Source: Rossellomorea marisflavi (lineage in GTDB: Bacteria > Bacillota > Bacilli > Bacillales > Bacillaceae_B). From it: a DNA stretch of 64,000 nucleotides. Below the pieces are notes generated by a model. That model was not told the DNA's origin. It searched no databases and saw only the letters and a program-made list of their open reading frames with translations. The translations under genes were made by a program, and so were the position numbers. Positions 19,613 through 27,313 of this stretch are shown here, in pieces; position 1 is the first letter of the stretch; each line of letters opens with the position of its first letter. The stretch spans positions 583,435 through 647,434 of the forward strand of contig NZ_LGUE01000001.1 in NCBI RefSeq assembly GCF_001274775.1, written 5' to 3'.

Positions 19613-19638
19613 TGTAACCTTTTGCAAGGATATAACGA
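19613..19638 (+). promoter_or_regulatory. Probable sigma-X autoregulatory promoter of sigX-rsiX
   Basis: TGTAAC (19613-19618) and CGAC (19635-19638) match the ECF sigma-X elements (TGTAAC, about 16-17 bases, CGAC), here with a 16-base spacer. The site is 28 bases upstream of the sigX start. In B. subtilis sigX is transcribed from such an autoregulated promoter. Confidence 0.78.
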
Positions 19639-19665
19639 CTAATGGAATGACGGGGAGGGAAAGAA

Positions 19666-20205
19666 GTGCACTCCGTTTTTGAGGACATGTATAAAAAGTA
19701 CCATCAGGATGTATTTCAATTTCTTCTCTATATGGTACAGAACAGACAATTGGCTGAGGACCTTGTACAGGAAGTGTATATCCGCGTACTCAAGTCACAT
19801 CAGCATTTTGAAGGGAAGAGCTCTGAACGGACCTGGCTATTCTCTATAGCGAAGAATGTGGCAATCGATCACTTCAGGAAGCAGAAGAACTGGAGAAATC
19901 GCCTTCTGGACAAATTTGACTGGAGTCGGAGTGAGTTGTCCGATGAGAACCCCCTGCCTGAAGAAATCGCCCTGGCCAATGAGGAGGTGCGCGAACTGTA
20001 TGAATGTCTGAAGTATTGTTCAACGGATCATCGAATGGTCATCATCATGCGCTATCTCCAGGAGCTATCCATTGTGGAAACAGCAGAGGTATTGAACTGG
20101 TCGGAGAGCAAAGTGAAAACAACCCAGCACCGCGCCGTCAAATGGATGCGGATGGAAATGAACAAACGGTTGCGGAAGGAGGGGGACGATAGTGAAGCAA
20201 TCTGA
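19666..20205 (+). CDS. sigX: ECF RNA polymerase sigma factor SigX
   Basis: ECF-family sigma factor of 179 residues. Region 2 (YHQDVFQFLLYMVQN, then AEDLVQEVYIRVLKSHQHFEGKSS) and region 4 (LSIVETAEVLNWSESKVKTTQHRAVKWMR) are complete and closely resemble B. subtilis SigX. SigX controls genes that alter cell-surface charge and fatty-acid metabolism. The start is GTG 19666 behind GGGGAGGGAAAG. The C-terminus is about 15 residues shorter than I recall for B. subtilis. It overlaps the anti-sigma gene by 14 bases. Confidence 0.93.
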   Translation: MHSVFEDMYKKYHQDVFQFLLYMVQNRQLAEDLVQEVYIRVLKSHQHFEGKSSERTWLFSIAKNVAIDHFRKQKNWRNRLLDKFDWSRSELSDENPLPEEIALANEEVRELYECLKYCSTDHRMVIIMRYLQELSIVETAEVLNWSESKVKTTQHRAVKWMRMEMNKRLRKEGDDSEAI

Positions 20206-21313
20206 TTGGAATGACCGGGACATAGAAAAACTGGTCAAAAAGCTTCCAAAGATCAAAGATGAGCGAAAACCTGAGTCCATATATGCTTCTATCAGCCAAC
20301 AAGGTGAAAAACAGCGACTTTTGAAAGGGAAGAAAATCATACCTGGACTGGTGGCCGTTGCCGCCATATTGATTTTCACCCTGCTGAGCCCTGCTCTTCT
20401 ACAGCAGTCACCACTGGAAGAAAGCCGCTCAGATCAGGGAGCTTCCATGATGGATGAAAGCAAGGACCTTCAAGCAGATAAGGCTGTGGCTGATAAAGAG
20501 AACCGACTCTCCCTCTATGAAAGCATGGTGGAGGATGCTGAAGTCTATACGTTTGGCCTTATTTCACCTGAAGGAGTCCCTGTCCCTGTGAGCGTGACCA
20601 AGCACTTGTCGGATGAAGATGAGTGGCTGGATGGATATACGGAACTCGCTAAGCTCATTCCAGAAGAACAGCTTAGCATGGAAGAATTCGTTCCCTTGGA
20701 AGGAACCGTTTCAAAAGGGTATGGAGATGATATCAATTTCACCCTGAATGGGGATGAGGCGTATACGGGCAACAGCGCAATGGAATATGCATTCTACTAC
20801 TCTTTGTTTTACTCCTTCCAGGGAAGGGGCTTTGACCAGCTTCATCTCAAGGATAAGGATGGGAATTATCCGCAATTCAGCGGATACGGGGTCCTAAAGA
20901 AAATCGATCTGCCGAAGAATGCAAAACAAGCTTTCTTTGTGTACTCGCCTAACGGGCTTGACCATTTTCTTGTGCCTGATAACCTGGAATATGAAGACTT
21001 GGATAGTGCTGTTACAGCCATGAATGAAGCCGATTCGGAATTTTATGAAAGTGCCATACCCGAAGGGCTGAATGTTCGCGTAGTCGAGAAGGGTACTTAC
21101 CCGACCATCAGTTTCATGAATGAAGTACACCTGGAGAATATGGATGAAACAGAAGCCTTGGAGCTAATCGAATCACTCCTCCTCACAGCGCGAAGCTTCG
21201 GCTACAAACAGGTGATGTTTGAAAACATCAGCGAAGAAGAATGGGACGGTTTTGCATTCGATGCACCAATCGAAACACCCATCGCACCAAATCGAATCAC
21301 CCTACAGGAATAA
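20192..21313 (+). CDS. rsiX: Anti-sigma X factor RsiX
   Basis: Protein of 373 residues with a cytoplasmic N-terminal domain of about 45 residues and one membrane span (IIPGLVAVAAILIFTLLSPALL). A large extracytoplasmic domain follows (GVPVPVSVTKHL, EEEWDGFAFDAPIETPIAPNRITL). The layout and length match B. subtilis RsiX, which holds SigX inactive. Translation starts at GTG 20192 after AAGGAGGGGG, within the end of sigX. A dispersed repeat element begins only three bases after the stop codon. Confidence 0.9.
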   Translation: MKQSDWNDRDIEKLVKKLPKIKDERKPESIYASISQQGEKQRLLKGKKIIPGLVAVAAILIFTLLSPALLQQSPLEESRSDQGASMMDESKDLQADKAVADKENRLSLYESMVEDAEVYTFGLISPEGVPVPVSVTKHLSDEDEWLDGYTELAKLIPEEQLSMEEFVPLEGTVSKGYGDDINFTLNGDEAYTGNSAMEYAFYYSLFYSFQGRGFDQLHLKDKDGNYPQFSGYGVLKKIDLPKNAKQAFFVYSPNGLDHFLVPDNLEYEDLDSAVTAMNEADSEFYESAIPEGLNVRVVEKGTYPTISFMNEVHLENMDETEALELIESLLLTARSFGYKQVMFENISEEEWDGFAFDAPIETPIAPNRITLQE

Positions 21314-21315
21314 GT

Positions 21316-21630
21316 GAAGAGGATGGGACAAAACTAAAAAAGGCCCCTTTAATACCGAACACGATCAGTATAGGATCTTAATGCCGCTCATGATCTCCGT
21401 GCAAGACTTCGCTTTCCTCGGGTAGCCCGTGAGCCTCCTCGGCACGCCTGCGGGGTCTCACATCAGCTACTCTTCCCGCAGGAGTCTTCGTCTTGCACTC
21501 CGATCAACCGCTGGAAACGATGAAAATTTGAATGTTCATTAAACGAATGTAAAACCCGAATCATTTGCTTTATCGTAGGCAAATGATTCGGGTTTTACTA
21601 TGACTAAAACTTGCTTGTCTCAGCCTCTTC
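21316..21630. repeat. MITE-like dispersed repeat, copy 1 (about 315 bp)
   Basis: The left end GAAGAGGATGGGACAAAACT (21316-21335) is an imperfect inverted match to the right end at 21609-21630 (reverse complement reads GAAGAGGCTGAGACAAGC). A second copy lies at 36555-36834 with the same ends and shared inner phrases such as ATGATCTCCGTGCAAGACTT, CCGCTGGAAA and TACTATGACTAAAAC. The inner part at 21400-21525 is an inverted relative of the G-rich repeat at 21917-22047. No open frame encodes a transposase, so this looks like a non-autonomous element. Confidence 0.75.
21551..21596. terminator. 18-bp hairpin terminator inside repeat copy 1
   Basis: Bases 21551-21568 (AAAACCCGAATCATTTGC) pair perfectly with 21579-21596 around a ten-base loop. 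A-run and T-run ends make it bidirectional. It probably ends the sigX-rsiX transcript. Confidence 0.85.
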
Positions 21631-21916
21631 ATTTTTTATGACTAGTGATAAGAAATGACGTGCAGTGGAATGAGCCGATCGCAAGTCGGAAACCGCTGTT
21701 GGCTGAATCTAAAAGGAATCTATGGTTGTTCACTCTGCATTCAAATCAATATGTATCCAAAACGTTAGAGTGGAAGATAAACGATCATTGTTCATTTATT
21801 TTAAATGCGTTCTCCACCGGTGACTCCTTTCTGCTGAATATGTAGAGGTGTTGGATTTCAAACGAAGAGGCAGTTCCTGTGAGAATTTAGAGCAACCATA
21901 AAAAAACACAGAGTGT

Positions 21917-22047
21917 ATTGGAGCGGAAGGGACTTGACTCCCGCGGGAAAAGAGGAAAGGTCGAGATCCCGCAGGCGCAGCCGAGGAAGCTCGACTTCCT
22001 CCCCGCAGGAAAGCAAGTCCCTGCAGCGGAAAGGAACGGACCCGTCT
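21917..22047 (+). repeat. G-rich Bacillaceae-type dispersed repeat
   Basis: It begins TTGGAGCGGAAGG near 21917, includes GACTCCCGCGGGAAAAG, CCCGCAGGCGCAGCCGAGG and CCCCGCAGGAAAGC, and ends GTCCCTGCAGCGGAAAGG. This phrase order is one I recognise from many Bacillaceae intergenic regions. The same phrases appear in the opposite orientation inside repeat copy 1 at 21400-21525. The frames open across it have no ribosome-binding sites and repeat-driven composition, so I do not call a gene. Confidence 0.65.
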
Positions 22048-22093
22048 TCATGCAATCATCCGTAAAATGTCAGCCCCGCTCCGCTTTTCTAAT

Positions 22094-22343
22094 TGTACAG
22101 CTCCGGCGGATGGAGGCTCGAGGTCATAAGGCGAAGAAGCCAAAAAGGCCAAGAACGCCTTTCCGGCTTCTTCGTCTTATGCTTGTCGCCTCAGGGCGAG
22201 CCCCCTCCGCTTTTCTTCATGTCTAGCTCCGGCGGGTTGCCCCTCGAGGTCATAAGTCAAAGGCACCAAAAAGGCACAGAACGCCTTTCTGGTACCTTCG
22301 CCTTATGCTTGTCGGGGCAGAACGACCCGCCTCCGCTTTTCTT
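22094..22343 (+). repeat. Two tandem copies of a palindromic ~125-bp repeat
   Basis: Unit A spans about 22094-22217 and unit B about 22219-22343. Both contain AGCTCCGGCGG, CTCGAGGTCATAAG, CAAAAAGGC, GAACGCCTTTC, CTTATGCTTGTCG and CCTCCGCTTTTCTT in the same order. Each has a central hairpin: GAAGAAGCC with GGCTTCTTC in A, and AAGG-ACC with GGTACCTT in B. Both also share AGGC with GCCT inside. A tail fragment (GCTCCGCTTTTCT) at 22078-22090 suggests a third, partial unit. The pattern matches a widespread Bacillaceae intergenic repeat; its function is unknown. Confidence 0.72.
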
Positions 22344-22467
22344 GGTATATTTCTTTTGTTTAATGGCAGACTGATGGGTAGGGTTTTTTTGGAATAGTGT
22401 AGCGGGCAGGGGCATATAGTGAGAGGTGTTGTTCAATTTTGGGTGAGCATTTAATAGGAGGAACGGT

Positions 22468-23310
22468 ATGATTGCTGATTATGGTCGGAGACTGTTGATT
22501 GTGATTGTGTTGGCGCTGTGTGTAGGCATGATTTTCATGACGGGGAGAGTCGCAAAAGCAGAGAGTGATTCCACTGCTGAATGGAGGTTTCCGGTTGATG
22601 GCACCATTACAGATGTGTTTGGTTCCAGATCCGGGACCCATAAAGGAATGGACATCGGGGGCGAGGAAGGCAGCCCCGTTCATTCGGTGGCAGACGGGGT
22701 CGTAACAAGGTCGTACTTATCAGATAGCTATGGTCATGTGGTATTCGTTCGTCATGACAATGGATATGAGACGGTATATGCTCATCTCATTTCAAGAGGG
22801 GTAAAAGAAGGGCAGGAAGTACATAGGGGTGAGCCGGTCGGGAAGCTAGGGAATACCGGGATATCCACCGGTCCCCATCTTCATTTTGAGATCCACGCAG
22901 GAGAATGGACGTTTGAGAAGGAGAATGCCATAGATCCTTTTGTCGTATTCGGACAAGGCGGGGTCGGACAAGTGGTGTTCGCTGAAAAGAAAGATCCGTA
23001 TCAGACCGTTGCGGCGTCACAGGTTGCTGGTGATTCGTATCGAGTCAAGAAAGGCGATACATTATGGTCCATTTCCCATGAACATGGTCTGACCGTGGAT
23101 GACCTTAAGAAATGGAACGGTCTGAAGGATGCCACGATCGCTGTAGGTCAGGAATTGAGTCTAAGGGAGGATTCCTATCAAGTAGAGCAGGGGGACACAC
23201 TCTATTCTATTGCCGTCGCTCATGGAATAGAACTGGACAAGCTTCTGGCGGCCAATGATTTACGCAGGGATTCGCCGATCTATCCTTCGCAAACGTTAAG
23301 GATTCACTGA
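22468..23310 (+). CDS. Secreted M23 metallopeptidase with two LysM domains
   Basis: Protein of 280 residues. A signal peptide (LLIVIVLALCVGMIFMTGRVAKA) is followed by a LytM/M23 endopeptidase domain with the zinc-binding HKGMD and HLHFE motifs. Two C-terminal LysM modules come next (YRVKKGDTLWSISHEHGLTV and YQVEQGDTLYSIAVAHGIEL). Such enzymes cleave peptidoglycan peptide bridges and bind the wall by LysM. The start is ATG 22468 after ATAGGAGGAACGGT. It is monocistronic, lies between the repeat cluster and the ribU riboswitch, and may have a role in growth or spore wall remodelling. I do not recognise a specific B. subtilis orthologue. Confidence 0.88.
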   Translation: MIADYGRRLLIVIVLALCVGMIFMTGRVAKAESDSTAEWRFPVDGTITDVFGSRSGTHKGMDIGGEEGSPVHSVADGVVTRSYLSDSYGHVVFVRHDNGYETVYAHLISRGVKEGQEVHRGEPVGKLGNTGISTGPHLHFEIHAGEWTFEKENAIDPFVVFGQGGVGQVVFAEKKDPYQTVAASQVAGDSYRVKKGDTLWSISHEHGLTVDDLKKWNGLKDATIAVGQELSLREDSYQVEQGDTLYSIAVAHGIELDKLLAANDLRRDSPIYPSQTLRIH

Positions 23311-23335
23311 TTGTTTCGAATTCAAAGCATTTCTC

Positions 23336-23364
23336 TTCACATAATGGCACTTCTTATGTATAAT
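23336..23364 (+). promoter_or_regulatory. Sigma-A promoter of the FMN riboswitch-ribU transcript
   Basis: TTCACA (23336-23341), 17-base spacer, TATAAT (23359-23364). It fits the consensus at 11 of 12 positions. The start would fall about 17 bases before the riboswitch P1 helix. Confidence 0.85.
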
Positions 23365-23387
23365 GAGTAAGAATAAAATAATATGAT

Positions 23388-23520
23388 TCATCTTCGGGGC
23401 AGGGTGCAATTCCCTACCGGCGGTGATGAAGCATTTTTGCTTCTAAGCCCGCGAGCCTTTTTGAGGCAGGATTTGGTGAGACTCCAAAGCCGACAGTATA
23501 GTCTGGATGGGAGAAGATGA
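23388..23520 (+). ncRNA. FMN riboswitch (RFN element)
   Basis: The P1 helix TCATCTTC (23388-23395) pairs with GAAGATGA (23513-23520). Between them are the conserved RFN blocks in order: GGGGCAGGGTG, CCCTACCGGCGGTGATG, AAGCCCGCGAGC, CAGGATTTGGTGAGACTCC, AAAGCCGACAGTATAGTC and TGGATGGGAGAAGATG. FMN binding is expected to favour the terminator at 23580-23614 and switch off the riboflavin transporter gene ribU downstream. Confidence 0.97.
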
Positions 23521-23579
23521 AGGTTACTGCCAATGCGTTCAGAAAAGGGAAGTCTGAATGTCTATTCGAGCATGCCTTT

Positions 23580-23614
23580 AACTCTCCTGGATATCATTTA
23601 TCTGGGAGTTTTTT
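23580..23614 (+). terminator. Riboswitch-controlled terminator before ribU
   Basis: AACTCTCC-TGGATA pairs with TTATCT-GGGAGTT with small bulges and is followed by six T residues. It lies 60 bases after the FMN aptamer and 60 before the ribU start, the position expected for the expression platform. Confidence 0.8.
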
Positions 23615-23673
23615 ATTGGGGCTCGGGCATGACCATCTTCGATTGAGATGAATCTCCAAAAGGAGAGAGTGCT

Positions 23674-24243
23674 ATGAAAAAAATGACGACACGCACATTC
23701 GTCACAGTTGGTATGCTGAGTGCCATTTCGTATGTATTGATGCTTTTAAACTTCCCTATCCCGCCTTTTCCGGCGTTTCTGCAGATCGACTTCAGTGATG
23801 TACCGGCCTTGATGGCAACGGTCGCTCTGGGACCAGTCGCAGGAATCCTGGTGGAACTGTTCAAGAATGTGATTGATTATGTATTGACCGGTTCTGAAAC
23901 AGGTGTACCGGTAGGACATGTGGCAAACTTTGCTGCTGGGATCCTCCTGATCTTGCCCGTTCACCTTATCTATTCACGTTTCCAAACGAAAAAAGGCCTT
24001 CTTACCGGGCTTGTTACCGGTACGCTGGTCATGAGCATCGGCATGGGGATCATGAACTATTTCATCTTCCTTCCAGCCTATAAATACTTCATGAATTTCG
24101 AACTGCCGGCAGAAATCATCGTGACCGGTATCGTTCCGTTCAATATCCTTAAAGGAATCCTGGTAGCGGCTGTGTTCACACTGCTATTCATCAGGATCCA
24201 AAAGTGGCTGTCGAAGCAATTCGGGACTCGACGCATGGCCTAA
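23674..24243 (+). CDS. ribU: Riboflavin ECF transporter substrate-binding protein RibU
   Basis: Membrane protein of 189 residues with six helices, the S component of an energy-coupling-factor riboflavin transporter (B. subtilis ypaA/fmnP). Family marks are the N-terminal TFVTVGMLSAISYVLMLLNFPIPPFPAFLQIDFSDVPAL-type region and FKNVIDYVLTGSETGVPVGHVANF. The upstream FMN riboswitch confirms the ligand. The ATG at 23674 follows AAAAGGAGAGAG. It acts with the EcfA-EcfA'-EcfT module encoded elsewhere. Confidence 0.95.
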   Translation: MKKMTTRTFVTVGMLSAISYVLMLLNFPIPPFPAFLQIDFSDVPALMATVALGPVAGILVELFKNVIDYVLTGSETGVPVGHVANFAAGILLILPVHLIYSRFQTKKGLLTGLVTGTLVMSIGMGIMNYFIFLPAYKYFMNFELPAEIIVTGIVPFNILKGILVAAVFTLLFIRIQKWLSKQFGTRRMA

Positions 24244-24247
24244 TTGA

Positions 24248-24277
24248 AAATGAGCCTCCACCGGGGGCTCATTTCTA
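24248..24277 (+). terminator. Intrinsic terminator after ribU
   Basis: AAATGAGCC pairs with GGCTCATTT around an eight- to nine-base loop, followed by a T-rich stretch. Confidence 0.8.
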
Positions 24278-24290
24278 TTCAAACAACATA

Positions 24291-24320
24291 AAAAAGACGG
24301 CGATCAATCGCCGTCTTTTT
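24291..24320. terminator. Terminator of fer, probably bidirectional
   Basis: AAAAAGACGGCGAT pairs with ATCGCCGTCTTTTT across a two-base loop. It ends seven bases before the minus-strand fer stop codon. Confidence 0.9.
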
Positions 24321-24326
24321 TACATC

Positions 24327-24599
<273 letters not shown>

Positions 24600-24613
24600 C
24601 TATATAATTCATC

Positions 24614-24644
24614 ATTATACACGTTGTTTAATGGTGAAAATCAA
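24614..24644 (-). promoter_or_regulatory. Possible sigma-A promoter of fer
   Basis: On the minus strand TTGATT (24644-24639) and a perfect TATAAT (24619-24614) are separated by 19 bases. The start point would be about 30 bases upstream of the fer start codon. The long spacer lowers confidence. Confidence 0.5.
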
Positions 24645-24800
24645 TTACTAATCATCATTTTATAGAGGAATGGGTAACTTTTCAATAGTTAGGTACTCTT
24701 TTTCATATTTTTATCCGTTTCCGTCAAAACAAAACCTCGGTTGAGGGTGTTTTCGTGGTACAATATTTGACAATAACCTACACGTTAAGGAGTCATCGCA

Positions 24801-25853
24801 TTGACATATCTTCACTATTTGATTTTGGACTCCCTGGAAAGGCTGGGGGAAGAACGGTCTGTTTATTCCGTTTTCCATATCATGAAAGGGAAAAAGTCTT
24901 CACAATCCATACAGGATGCACATCTCTTTGGGCTGCAGGCTCTCTTCCTGTCACTTCCAAAACTAAAGAGGGAGTACTTTGACCGTTGCATTGCTATGCT
25001 TCAGGATAAGGGATTCATCACGCTGAACGATGATAATCGCGCCCGGCTGACTCATTCCGGAAAAGAGGGCTTGGCGTTTTACTTTCAAAAAAAACCGTAC
25101 CCCGCCCATATGGATGGATTGAAGCATGGTGATCAGTCCATCCTCCTTTGGAAGAGACTCAGCCTACTGGTACAGGTGTTATCCAATGCGCGAATGAACG
25201 AAACATCGTACTTTCCCGTGCAGAGGGACCGGAAAGTTCAAGATTGGTTAAAAGTATTCATCCGGAAGCAGGGGAAGACAGAAGTTTTGTCGGCAAAGTT
25301 GTTTGAAGAGCTGTACACCTTGCTAGCCCAAACAACGCCTGGTGAAGATCCGGGGATCCTTGTTGAGAGGCTGACGGGATATCGGGACTATGGAGCAACG
25401 GAAGGGCAATCAGCCGACCGGTTCGGTGTGGACCGTGAGGAGTACCGATTCAGATTCCTGAACCTTCTCCACTTCATCATCGCACGTGCCAAAGAGGATG
25501 CAGGTGCCTACCCGATAGTCTATTCGATCATAGAGGAAAAGGAGCATATCCAACCCCTCACCGCTTCGACCAAAAAAACGCTCGAGCTTTTTCAGAAGGG
25601 GATACCCGTTGAGGAAATCGCCAGGATCCGTGAGCTGAAAGTGAATACGATTGAAGACCATTTGATCGAGATCATCTTGACACTCCATGACTTTCCCGTC
25701 ACGTCATTCATAGATGAAGGGGTGTACGAAGAGGTGCTGGGCGTTCTGACAGAGTTAAAGACGAAGCGCCTCAAGCCGATCAAGGAAAGATTTCCTGAGT
25801 TGTCCTATTTTCAGATCCGTGCAGTCATTGCGAAGGCAGGTGAGACCCCGTGA
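24801..25853 (+). CDS. ypbB: YpbB family protein with C-terminal helix-turn-helix
   Basis: Protein of 350 residues of unknown function. It is always found beside a RecQ-type helicase in bacilli. The C-terminal third (KKTLELFQKGIPVEEIARIRELKVNTIEDHLIE) is the HTH_40 domain found at the end of many RecQ helicases. YpbB and the following short RecQ therefore look like the two halves of a full-length RecQ. Translation begins at TTG 24801, nine bases after AAGGAG. Its stop overlaps the recQ GTG by four bases. Confidence 0.88.
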   Translation: MTYLHYLILDSLERLGEERSVYSVFHIMKGKKSSQSIQDAHLFGLQALFLSLPKLKREYFDRCIAMLQDKGFITLNDDNRARLTHSGKEGLAFYFQKKPYPAHMDGLKHGDQSILLWKRLSLLVQVLSNARMNETSYFPVQRDRKVQDWLKVFIRKQGKTEVLSAKLFEELYTLLAQTTPGEDPGILVERLTGYRDYGATEGQSADRFGVDREEYRFRFLNLLHFIIARAKEDAGAYPIVYSIIEEKEHIQPLTASTKKTLELFQKGIPVEEIARIRELKVNTIEDHLIEIILTLHDFPVTSFIDEGVYEEVLGVLTELKTKRLKPIKERFPELSYFQIRAVIAKAGETP

Positions 25854-27313
25854 TTCTACAAGAAGAATTGAAGCGGCACTTTGGCTACGAAACGTTTCGT
25901 GCAGGACAGGAAGAAACCATCACTTCCATTCTTGATGGCTGTGATACGTTGTCCATGCTGCCCACCGGAACCGGTAAATCGCTCTGCTATCAACTTCCCG
26001 GTCAGCTGTTGGATGGTCAGGTGATTATTGTTTCCCCTTTGCTATCCCTCATGCAGGATCAGGTGGAACAGATGAAGGTGAATGGGGAGAAGAGTGTGAT
26101 CGCCCTTAATTCATTTCTTACTTATCAGGAGAAAGCCTGGGCGTTGGACCACATCCATCGATTCAAATTCATATTCGTTTCTCCGGAGATGATGAAAAGT
26201 GAGGCATTCCGTACAGCCTCTTCAAGGATCAGAGTAGGGCTGTTCGTGGTCGATGAAGCACACTGCATTTCCCAGTGGGGCCCCGATTTCCGCCCGGACT
26301 ACCTTGACCTCGGGGAGGCGAGGGAACGTCTCGGGATGCCGGTGACCCTTGCCCTCACTGCCACTGCCACAAGGACAGTCCGGGATGATATCCGTGAGGT
26401 CCTCCGTATGGAGGGGGCAGCCGAGTTGGTCCATTCGGTCGATCGGAAGAACATTGGATTATTCGTGAGGAATGTGGAAGACGACCGGCATAAGCGGGAT
26501 GAAGTCCTTTCGTTCGTGGAGCGTCTCAAGGGACCTGGAATCATTTATTTCACCAGTAAACGGAAAGCGGAAGATGTTGCCCTCTGGCTGCGCGAGCATG
26601 GAGTGGAGGGGGTCGCACACTATCACGGTGGAATGGACCATGAAGAAAGGATCCTGATTCAACAGCAATTCCTATCGGATAAGCTGCAAATCATCTGTGC
26701 TACTTCAGCCTTCGGTATGGGGGTAAACAAGGAAAATGTGCGCTTTGTCGTCCATTATCATCTGCCGTCAAGTATTGAATCCTATCTCCAGGAGATCGGC
26801 CGAGCTGGAAGGGATGGAAGGGAAAGCGTCTCTCTTGTCCTGTATGCAGAACAAGATGCGTCCATTCCCCTTCAATTCATGCATAGCGAGCTGCCGGATG
26901 ATGCGCAGATCGAAGGCGCGATAGCAGCATTCCCCTCCATGGAATGGTCCGAGATCATCGTTGCCCTGCAGCTTTCAGATGTGCAGTCCAGATTCCTTGA
27001 ATATTATATTCAGTCGTTTGCACGCTATCGTTCTGATAGAATGGTAGAAGAAATCAAGCGGATCAGGGATGCCCGCATTGCCTATAAGCGCAGGAATCTC
27101 GATTCGGTCATGGGATGGCTCCACACGGCGTCATGCAGACGTCAAGTGCTCCTTGACTATTTTGGTGAGGAGCTTCAGGATCGACCTGAACGGTGCTGTG
27201 ACCGGTGCGGGTCAGATCTTGGTGAGTTCCATGGCGAGGGCGTTCATTCGTATCCGTCCCAAGAGAATTGGGCGGACCAGCTCAAAAAAATACTGTTAGG
27301 ATCAGTGGTATAA
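25850..27313 (+). CDS. recS: ATP-dependent DNA helicase, RecQ family (RecS)
   Basis: Superfamily 2 helicase of 487 residues. Motif I is PTGTGKSLCYQLP, motif II is VVDEAHCISQWG, motif III is ALTATAT and motif VI is QEIGRAGRDGR. A zinc-binding C-terminus (CRRQVLLDYFGEEL...CCDRCG) is present, but the HRDC domain is absent. That short form corresponds to B. subtilis RecS (YpbC) rather than full-length RecQ. It unwinds 3'-tailed DNA in recombination and fork repair. GTG 25850 overlaps ypbB and its TAA overlaps the next ATG, so the three genes form a coupled operon. Confidence 0.92.
   Translation: MILQEELKRHFGYETFRAGQEETITSILDGCDTLSMLPTGTGKSLCYQLPGQLLDGQVIIVSPLLSLMQDQVEQMKVNGEKSVIALNSFLTYQEKAWALDHIHRFKFIFVSPEMMKSEAFRTASSRIRVGLFVVDEAHCISQWGPDFRPDYLDLGEARERLGMPVTLALTATATRTVRDDIREVLRMEGAAELVHSVDRKNIGLFVRNVEDDRHKRDEVLSFVERLKGPGIIYFTSKRKAEDVALWLREHGVEGVAHYHGGMDHEERILIQQQFLSDKLQIICATSAFGMGVNKENVRFVVHYHLPSSIESYLQEIGRAGRDGRESVSLVLYAEQDASIPLQFMHSELPDDAQIEGAIAAFPSMEWSEIIVALQLSDVQSRFLEYYIQSFARYRSDRMVEEIKRIRDARIAYKRRNLDSVMGWLHTASCRRQVLLDYFGEELQDRPERCCDRCGSDLGEFHGEGVHSYPSQENWADQLKKILLGSVV

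Noticed and set aside
21645-22374. Short open frames within the repeat cluster
   Set aside because: They follow repeat boundaries, have repetitive low-complexity translations and lack Shine-Dalgarno sequences.
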